From NCBI GenBank assembly GCA_027064845.1, contig JAMOPC010000521.1, positions 1-5,097 of the forward strand: DNA of 5,097 nt, in the 5' to 3' direction. Of this stretch, positions 1-5,097 are shown piece after piece. The position numbers were made by a program, and so were the translations under genes. Origin of the DNA: Desulfurococcales archaeon (GTDB lineage: Archaea; Thermoproteota; Thermoprotei_A; Sulfolobales; Desulfurococcaceae). Numbering within the stretch: position 1 is the stretch's first letter; each line of letters starts with the position of its first letter. The notes beneath the pieces are model-generated. The model was not told the origin of the DNA, did not search any database, and saw only the letters and a program-made list of their open reading frames with translations.

Positions 1-590
1 TCAATGTAATTACTAATATGTTTAACTAATTCCGAATAATCAGTTTCACTCATAGACCTACTTACATTCATTAACTCATCATAATTTACATGAATAACAT
101 TAAAACCTATGATCTTTTCAAAGAATATAGCATCGTTACTTGGCTTATCTCCGCTTGAAACCTCTAGTACTCGCATATTTTTCAATAAATCTGCCGCTAT
201 AATAGCTCTGTAAAAGTAAGTAAATTTCTCTAATAATTCATTTTTATCACTATAATAGATCAGTTTGACTTTATAACCCTTATCCAAAAGTTTTGCTCTA
301 ACGGAGAGTGCTGATGCTAAGCTATTATGTTTATCATTAGCTATGAGAAGCACAGGCTTATTGTACGGTGTAACAGTTCTATAGACTAGCCCACTAGTGC
401 CTCCTGTTAAGTGCACAGCTATAATTAAATCATATTTGTCAAGAGAAATATTAGGCTCACTAGTATAGATCTTATCAACGACATCAATATGTTCGAAACT
501 ACTCATTACAGACATTACTTCAGAATATAATTTTTCATAATAATTTTTCTCATGTATACTTGATGCAAATCCCATGACAATCATTCTCAA
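1..590 (-). CDS. L-fucose/L-arabinose isomerase-like protein, N-terminal part (3' end beyond window)
   Basis: About 196 residues are visible and the reading frame is still open at base 1, so the C-terminal half is missing. Seen: a Rossmann-like alternation of strands and helices, with the strand-loop DLIIAVHLTGGTSG (about residues 54-67), then KPVLLIAND and HNSLASAL (about 88-95), and later a YRAIIAADLL helix followed by the strand MRVLEVSSG. A GGT loop followed by a kPvlLia strand and an NSLa-A-l helix is what I know from the L-fucose isomerase-related family (COG2407, FucI/AraA N-terminal fold), which interconverts aldoses and ketoses in the cytoplasm. The acidic metal-binding residues of such enzymes lie further on, outside the window, so activity cannot be judged and a non-catalytic homologue is possible. 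No signal peptide is visible. Start: TTG at 590 is chosen because a GGTG motif ends nine bases before it. ATG at 599 directly abuts that motif, and ATG at 584 lies 15 bases from it; both remain possible. Confidence 0.6.
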   Translation of the reverse strand, partial: MRMIVMGFASSIHEKNYYEKLYSEVMSVMSSFEHIDVVDKIYTSEPNISLDKYDLIIAVHLTGGTSGLVYRTVTPYNKPVLLIANDKHNSLASALSVRAKLLDKGYKVKLIYYSDKNELLEKFTYFYRAIIAADLLKNMRVLEVSSGDKPSNDAIFFEKIIGFNVIHVNYDELMNVSRSMSETDYSELVKHISNYI

Positions 591-599
591 GACATACAT

Positions 600-642
600 C
601 ACCCAACTTAATACTCTATGATAAGGGAATAAAAAAGTATAG
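600..642 (-). promoter_or_regulatory. Putative promoter and Shine-Dalgarno of the isomerase-like gene
   Basis: On the minus strand the T/A-rich stretch CTATACTTTTTTATT (642-628) contains the best TATA-like candidate of this gap. It would place an RNA start near 605-612, just ahead of GGTG (603-600), which can pair with the archaeal 16S 3' end (…AUCACCUCC). The GGTG ends nine bases before the TTG at 590, the same spacing as in the large gene upstream. The TATA assignment is weak because the same bases may serve as an oligo-T terminator. The ribosome-binding site is the more reliable part. Confidence 0.45.
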
Positions 643-647
643 AAAAA
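631..647 (-). terminator. Oligo-T transcription terminator candidate after the large gene
   Basis: Read on the minus strand, the region holds T5 (647-643) and T6 (636-631) about 40-55 bases after the TAG stop of the large gene. Archaeal RNA polymerase commonly terminates at such U-tracts without a hairpin, and I see no convincing stem before it. The tract overlaps the candidate TATA region of the next gene, so either or both roles are possible. Confidence 0.4.
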
Positions 648-685
648 CCATTCATGACACAAGGAACTAGTTGTTCGACTGAATA

Positions 686-3600
686 CTAAAACTTTCTCGA
701 TGAACACATATTAATTATTGGCATGAACAAATACGTGAAATTATACTTATTTATAATATTCATGTACTTATTGATAAAGGTACAAACAAGTTCTTTAGTA
801 TTCCTGTAAGTGAATGGATCCTTTATCGATTGAGCACAATACAATAAATTATCAAGGATCTTGGGGATTTCAACAATGTATTCTAACCTATTCCGTATAA
901 AGACTAAATCCTCATATAATCTTAGAGCATCAAGATAATGTTTATATGCTTCGTCAAAATTATTGTGCATCATATTATATTCAGCCAGTCTCAAATATAT
1001 GTCTCCTAATAATGATTTCTCAAAGAACCTACTCTTAGGAGAGTATGAGAGTATTTTCCTATAGTAACTTATAGCTCTTTTTAAACGACCATTCTTTTCA
1101 TAATATTTGCCTATTATAAACGCTAATTTTATTGCTAAATCATCTTTATCAATTCTTGAAAAAACTTTTTCAGCCTTCTTAGCTGATTTCTCTATATCTC
1201 CTCTGTGAAACATTATTATTGCTTCATATGCTTCTCTATATTCTGGCTTAATTTTAGGAATGTTTCTATAGAGATAATTATATGCTTCTGTATAGAGACC
1301 ATTCTTAATCAAAGACTCTATGTATAGTTCAAAAATATCCCAATCAAAATATATTTTTGACAAAATATTACCGATCTCGTATACTATGTCCGTGAAACCT
1401 ATACTGAAATACAATCTCATAAAGTTCTTAAGCAAGAATATAATTTTACTTGAAATAAGATCATTAGGATCAATAGGTTTCAAAGTTTCGGTTAAACCTA
1501 CTCCAATTATTCGTAATGCCTTAACATCTTTCTCCTTAGCTAGAAATCTTGATAATCGATAAATCACTTCAAGTACATCGCTTATCCTCCCAGGATCCTT
1601 AGAGATAGTGTTTTTCGCATGATCTACTAAGTCTTTCAGGAATAAATGCTCTGTATAGCTGCTTGTTCCTCTAGAAGCTATATATCTTAATACATAGTAA
1701 TTCAACTTTATGACCGGATCAACGGTTCTCCCAATCAGAATGTCATCGGATTCAATGATCACGGTCCTATATAGTTTCTCACCTAGCAGGCACTTATAGT
1801 ACCAGTACCTAATCAAATAGTTTTTCTCAATACGCATATCATCCATAAATTCTTTCTCAAAAACCTCTCTACAATTCTCGTAGTTTTTCATCATTATCTG
1901 TATAATCGTCCTCCAAAACACAATATGTTTTCTCAAACGCTCACTATACTTAGGTGGAAGCAGATTCAAATCATTAAGAAGGCTTAAGGCTTTATTAGCA
2001 TCAATAAGTGCTTTACTAAGCAATCCCTTTTTCGTGTAATAGACCATCCTAGCGTACAAGTATTTCAAGTATAAATACAATGCCCAGAAACCATAATGGT
2101 TAGCTAAATCATGAAAGGCATTATCAATTGATAAATACTTCTCATTAATATTCTCATATGATTTATTAGCATATTTTTTAATTATAACTGGTATTATCGA
2201 TAAATACCTATACTTTATCTTCGGAACATTAATGTATTTTTCTACCAGACCTAAGATCTGTTCAACTTCACCAAGATTTATTAACCAGTCTTTTTTCAGA
2301 CCAATCCTCATATACTTGAGAAGCATAATTACGTCTTTTGGCTCATTTGTAGACAGGACCTCTTCTCTTAGTTTCTCATAGTTATCCGTGAATACTTTTT
2401 GATCATCTAGAAGATATGCCAATAAACAACACAAACTGGGTTCATTAATACATTTACCATTACTATAGTAGTTGTTCAGAGCTTTCAAGAACTTATTTAT
2501 CTTCTCATACTTCCGAGAATCTAGTAGAAAACCATATGTATTCAATAATGATGAGTACTCGGTCAAGAAAGTTTTAACATTCTCATTATCTTTTTCTAAT
2601 AAGTAGATCTTTAATAATTTTAATCCAGAATCAAATAAGAGGTTTACTTGTTCGAACTTACCAGTTTTGACATTACTGAGTGATTCAACATAGGTTTTCG
2701 TTAAATAATTCTTTGCTTTATCGAGTATTCCAAGACGCGATAAAATTATTGCTCTTATATAGGTTGAATAAACATTTTTATTAGGTAATTTTTTCTTGAC
2801 AGGTCTGCCACTAAGGAGTTCTAGGAACACGTATTTCTTTAACCTAGGTCTTTTCTGAGAAGTTTCTAACAGTGATAATGCCTTATCATAATAGCCAAAT
2901 AGAACATATAACTTTAGCAAGAGTTTTTTTGAACCCAGCCTTCTTAAGTGTTCATAATACTCTACTGTGTCTTTATTTAATGAGATCTTATCATATAGTA
3001 TTCTTTCTATGATTTTTTTAACATAGGGATCTTTCTCCTCCTCATATGCTTCAATGATTGTTTCCAATGGAGCTTTTCTGAGAGAAAATAGTTTCTCTAC
3101 TTTTTTCTTAGGTTCACCTTGTAATCCCTTGTTTCTTAATATGTTTAGGATCATTTCTTGATCGTGGATATCAGTGAACAATAAACTGATCTTAAACATT
3201 GTTTTACTTGTTAAGCCCTTACGGGATATTTCGTCTCTTAATTCAGTTACATAAGTATCAGTACCGAAATCTATGTAGTGTATAGGATAAATTACCTTAA
3301 TAAGCGGGTTGACGTGTTTTCTTCGCAGAGTTTTTTCTAATAACTGTGGATAATTAAGGATAATTAGTAATTCTTCTATTAATGATGTCGTTGTATAAAG
3401 GTATTTTTCTATGTTTGCTAAGATATTTGTCCAGTTCGTAATTGCTTCGAATATCTTTCTAAAATCATTGTTCTCTTCTAGGAGTGTATTTATAGTTTTA
3501 GCCCATATTTTATGAGGTAACATATAGACTTTATTGCCTAAGGGTGCAAGAAGAGAGAAAGGATCGCCACGTGTTTTAATCATTTTTGTAACTGATAAAA

Positions 3601-4711
3601 TTAAGTCTTTTGAAGAGATATTGTATAGTGCTGTGTATACTGATACTAAACCTATTAGGGGAGAATACTTTCTTTCTTCATAATACTTTGTGAATACGTT
3701 ATAGATCATGTCATTAACGTTACTTGGAGGTTCTTTTATGTTATTCTTCCTACAATATTCTTCGATGTGTATTTCCATTAAGTTATCATAATTATTAAGT
3801 CCCTTGTTTACAGCTATTTGTTTTAATTCTTTCTCATTATATATGCTTTGATCGTATTTGACAATAATGGTTTGACCTGTATAGTTTCTAGTTTTCTCTA
3901 ATTCTTCGGGAGCAATAACTACATAGTTGTTTGATTTATAGAATTTCTTGACAATATCGAGGTTGTGCCTATCCATAGTGCCTATGAATTTCTTCGTTAA
4001 TAAAGAGTTTACCTTGTGATAATCAATGTCGTCATAAATAGCTATTGTGTTTTTAGGTAGTCTTTCATGTTCGCTACTATATACTAGTTTGTAACCATAT
4101 TTTTTTATTAAGACATGGGCTAGGAGATAGAGATGAGTTGATTTCCCTATAAAGTCGTCACCTGCTAATACAAGGTTATTGTTTCTAGAGACTATTTCAG
4201 CCATTAACTTTACTCGATTCATAGTCTCCTCGGGAATAACTAGTGATTTCACAGGGATTTTGAGGAAATACGCTAAGCATTTTTGACATTTGATCTCCAT
4301 AAAATATAGTGTATCAAGGAACTCGAATAATTTCTTATAAGTTTTTATGTTCTTTAATAATTTTTTATACTTTGACTTATCCTTTATTAAGCGGGAAAAG
4401 GTATTGTACCCGTATTTGTCTTCAAAATGCTTTAATAGCTTGATCCTTATGCCTGGATCCGGTATAATCTTATCAATGAAGTCTATTATTTTATAAATAT
4501 CTTTTTCAAAAATGTATGTATCTAATAAATATTTTATCTTATTTAATAACTCTGTATATTTTGATAAGTAAATATTGTATTCTGCGAGAGCGGTCTCAAA
4601 TCCTTCATGAGAAATTTTAACTGATAAGTCAATAAATGGAATAAGCCGCGGATTATTTGAAAATTTGAGCAAAAGATCAGATATTATACTTAAGTCTTTA
4701 TTAATTGACAA
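686..4711 (-). CDS. Large STAND-like P-loop ATPase with TPR-like helical solenoid, 1341 aa
   Basis: I do not recognise a named gene; the class is inferred from layout. Seen, in order: residues 1-175, helical, Lys/Ile-rich, no known motif, with a CxxC at 142-145. Residues 178-290 form a P-loop core: strand NLVLAG into Walker A GDDFIGKST (184-192), Walker B TIAIYDDID (222-230), strand YVVIAPEE (263-270) in sensor-1 position, strand TIIVKYD. Residues 290-345 resemble a helical lid, and 346-410 a winged helix with a hairpin at GNKVYMLPHKIW. From about 430 to the end it is nearly all helical, with TPR-like pairs near 597-617, 651-674, 884-914 and 1126-1150, and two clear TPRs at 1192-1227 and 1233-1269. 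Helical domain, NTPase, winged helix and TPR array together are the plan of STAND signalling NTPases (MalT, AfsR, Avs), in which the solenoid senses and the N-terminal domain acts. No signal peptide or membrane helix, so probably cytoplasmic. Start: TTG at 4711 has an AGGTG nine bases upstream and a TAA codon directly before it in frame; the first internal Met is residue 138, so no later start is attractive. The frame is intact to TAG at 688-686. Alternatives: a more general AAA+/archaeal ATPase with TPRs. Function and ligand unknown. Confidence 0.8.
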   Translation of the reverse strand: MSINKDLSIISDLLLKFSNNPRLIPFIDLSVKISHEGFETALAEYNIYLSKYTELLNKIKYLLDTYIFEKDIYKIIDFIDKIIPDPGIRIKLLKHFEDKYGYNTFSRLIKDKSKYKKLLKNIKTYKKLFEFLDTLYFMEIKCQKCLAYFLKIPVKSLVIPEETMNRVKLMAEIVSRNNNLVLAGDDFIGKSTHLYLLAHVLIKKYGYKLVYSSEHERLPKNTIAIYDDIDYHKVNSLLTKKFIGTMDRHNLDIVKKFYKSNNYVVIAPEELEKTRNYTGQTIIVKYDQSIYNEKELKQIAVNKGLNNYDNLMEIHIEEYCRKNNIKEPPSNVNDMIYNVFTKYYEERKYSPLIGLVSVYTALYNISSKDLILSVTKMIKTRGDPFSLLAPLGNKVYMLPHKIWAKTINTLLEENNDFRKIFEAITNWTNILANIEKYLYTTTSLIEELLIILNYPQLLEKTLRRKHVNPLIKVIYPIHYIDFGTDTYVTELRDEISRKGLTSKTMFKISLLFTDIHDQEMILNILRNKGLQGEPKKKVEKLFSLRKAPLETIIEAYEEEKDPYVKKIIERILYDKISLNKDTVEYYEHLRRLGSKKLLLKLYVLFGYYDKALSLLETSQKRPRLKKYVFLELLSGRPVKKKLPNKNVYSTYIRAIILSRLGILDKAKNYLTKTYVESLSNVKTGKFEQVNLLFDSGLKLLKIYLLEKDNENVKTFLTEYSSLLNTYGFLLDSRKYEKINKFLKALNNYYSNGKCINEPSLCCLLAYLLDDQKVFTDNYEKLREEVLSTNEPKDVIMLLKYMRIGLKKDWLINLGEVEQILGLVEKYINVPKIKYRYLSIIPVIIKKYANKSYENINEKYLSIDNAFHDLANHYGFWALYLYLKYLYARMVYYTKKGLLSKALIDANKALSLLNDLNLLPPKYSERLRKHIVFWRTIIQIMMKNYENCREVFEKEFMDDMRIEKNYLIRYWYYKCLLGEKLYRTVIIESDDILIGRTVDPVIKLNYYVLRYIASRGTSSYTEHLFLKDLVDHAKNTISKDPGRISDVLEVIYRLSRFLAKEKDVKALRIIGVGLTETLKPIDPNDLISSKIIFLLKNFMRLYFSIGFTDIVYEIGNILSKIYFDWDIFELYIESLIKNGLYTEAYNYLYRNIPKIKPEYREAYEAIIMFHRGDIEKSAKKAEKVFSRIDKDDLAIKLAFIIGKYYEKNGRLKRAISYYRKILSYSPKSRFFEKSLLGDIYLRLAEYNMMHNNFDEAYKHYLDALRLYEDLVFIRNRLEYIVEIPKILDNLLYCAQSIKDPFTYRNTKELVCTFINKYMNIINKYNFTYLFMPIINMCSSRKF
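905..1138 (-). other. C-terminal TPR pair of the large protein
   Basis: Codons for residues 1192-1269. Two consecutive helix-turn-helix units fit the 34-residue TPR pattern: GKYYEKNGRLKRAISYYRKI ending in YSP, and LRLAEYNMMHNNFDEAYKHY followed by a DALRLYE helix. Small and aromatic residues (G/A, Y, A, A, P) fall at the expected positions. TPR arrays bind peptides or proteins or form scaffolds. These are the cleanest repeats; those nearer the ATPase are more degenerate. Confidence 0.75.
4022..4162 (-). other. Nucleotide-binding core of the large protein: Walker A to Walker B
   Basis: Codons for residues 184-230. Walker A (4162-4136) reads GDDFIGKST, matching GxxxxGK[ST] exactly, with K190 and S191 as phosphate and Mg2+ ligands. 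Walker B (about 4048-4022) reads TIAIYDDID, a hydrophobic strand ending in D227-D228, as in the hhhhDD of STAND proteins. Only 36 residues separate K190 from D227, which leaves room for one helix and one strand (YKLVYSS). ATP or GTP binding is well supported; hydrolysis is less certain because no Arg or Asn is visible in sensor-1 position. Confidence 0.8.
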
Positions 4712-4720
4712 TTAGAGATA

Positions 4721-4770
4721 CACCTATGTTATAAAATTATCTCATATCAAATATATCTTTAGTTTTATAC
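4721..4770 (-). promoter_or_regulatory. Promoter and Shine-Dalgarno of the large ATPase gene
   Basis: On the minus strand ACTAAAGATATATTTG (4763-4748) looks like an archaeal purine-rich BRE followed by a TATA box, and would set an RNA start near 4728-4732. AGGTG (4725-4721) then follows at once, nine bases before the TTG start at 4711. A second TATA-like string, GTATAAAA (4770-4763), lies a little further up and would give a start near 4740. Which box is used cannot be decided by eye. The gene therefore probably has its own short-leader transcript, although read-through from the gene upstream is possible. Confidence 0.55.
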
Positions 4771-4806
4771 GCGTGGAGTAATTCTTGTTTAGTAAAGTTT
4801 TAAACC

Positions 4807-5097
4807 CTACTTCTTTCTTCCGATAATATAATATATGAGTGATCCCAATAAGATGAATGCTATAACATACGCAACATACTCGATCGGATATTTGTTAGAG
4901 GTTTGCATAGTCTTTTTTTCTTCAGGATTTTCTTGATTCACTGTTGTAGTTATGTTATAAGCATTAGTTGTTATTGTTGTATGAATTTTTCCTATTACAT
5001 TGTATAGTTCTTCAACATTCGTATCTATTAGTTTATAATATAATTCATAGACGTATCTTTCGTTTTTTACAGTATTGTTTGCCTCTGTGAAATAGTA
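4807..5097 (-). CDS. C-terminal end of a membrane-anchored extracellular protein (5' end beyond window)
   Basis: The last 96 codons and the TAG stop (4809-4807) of a gene whose start lies beyond base 5097. Seen: about 35 residues that look like the end of a folded domain (ERYVYELYYKLIDTNVEELY), then a Thr/Asn/Glu/Lys-rich hydrophilic linker (about visible residues 39-70) with a possible N-glycosylation site NIT and an earlier NNT, then a single hydrophobic helix YVAYVIAFILLGSLIYYII, and a short basic tail GRKK. A C-terminal helix with a terminal basic cluster fits a type I topology: main domain outside, tail in the cytoplasm. In archaea this plan is used by ABC-transporter solute-binding proteins, S-layer-associated proteins and secreted hydrolases. 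The visible part does not say which one this is. Confidence 0.7.
   Translation of the reverse strand, partial: YYFTEANNTVKNERYVYELYYKLIDTNVEELYNVIGKIHTTITTNAYNITTTVNQENPEEKKTMQTSNKYPIEYVAYVIAFILLGSLIYYIIGRKK

Noticed and set aside
600..685. Possible upstream extension of the isomerase-like reading frame into the gap
   Set aside because: The frame stays open without a stop up to and beyond the end of the large gene, but the implied residues do not resemble the family, and the ribosome-binding site at 603-600 fits a start near 590.
591..685. C/D box or other small RNA in the intergenic gap
   Set aside because: No RTGATGA box paired with a CTGA box and no stable stem is visible on either strand. 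The same was checked for 4712-4806, with the same result.
1320..1562. Open frame of 80 codons on the plus strand
   Set aside because: It lies wholly antisense to the solenoid part of the large gene, has no ribosome-binding site that I can see, and reads as low-complexity Ser/Ile/Leu sequence expected from the opposite strand of an AT-rich gene.
686..4711. Identification of the large protein as MalT or as an Avs antiviral protein
   Set aside because: Only the general domain order matches. There is no C-terminal LuxR-type HTH as in MalT, no recognisable nuclease or other Avs effector domain, and no neighbouring defence gene in the window.
4787..4805. Weak inverted repeat GTTTA…TAAAC after the stop of the surface-protein gene
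   Set aside because: The stem is only five mostly A-T pairs, and no T-tract follows on the minus strand. At hyperthermophile temperatures it would not be stable, so I do not call it a terminator.

Overview
The window looks like a stretch of an AT-rich archaeal chromosome, most likely from a hyperthermophilic member of the Thermoproteota; a Staphylothermus- or Desulfurococcales-like organism is my guess. The lines I counted by hand are about 27-37 % G+C. Ribosome-binding sites are of the archaeal GGTG type, TATA-like boxes sit about 25 bases ahead of the expected RNA starts, and arginine and isoleucine are mostly AGA/AGG and ATA. The large protein is rich in Lys, Ile, Leu and Tyr and has only 13 Gln in 1341 residues, a bias typical of hyperthermophiles. 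The genus is an inference, not a reading from a marker gene.

All three genes lie on the minus strand, so transcription runs from high to low coordinates. First comes the 3' end of a gene for a surface protein held by a C-terminal membrane helix (4807-5097, cut by the window edge). After 95 noncoding bases with a TATA-like box and ribosome-binding site comes one very large gene (686-4711, TTG start). It encodes a 1341-residue protein with an unrecognised helical N-terminal domain, a compact P-loop ATPase core with Walker A and Walker B motifs, a probable winged-helix segment, and about 900 residues of helical, TPR-like solenoid. This is the layout of STAND-class signalling NTPases. A second gap of about 95 bases, with oligo-T runs and another TATA-like/ribosome-binding signal, leads to the 5' part of a gene for an L-fucose/L-arabinose isomerase-like protein (1-590, cut by the window edge).

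How the genes cooperate is not shown. Each downstream gene has its own plausible promoter, so they may be separate units. A large STAND-like protein between a surface protein and a sugar-isomerase-like protein could be a sensor/regulator of carbohydrate use (compare bacterial MalT), or it could be a stand-alone defence or stress ATPase that merely lies there. The large protein is the most interesting item in the window. No RNA genes, mobile elements, CRISPR arrays or long DNA repeats were seen.
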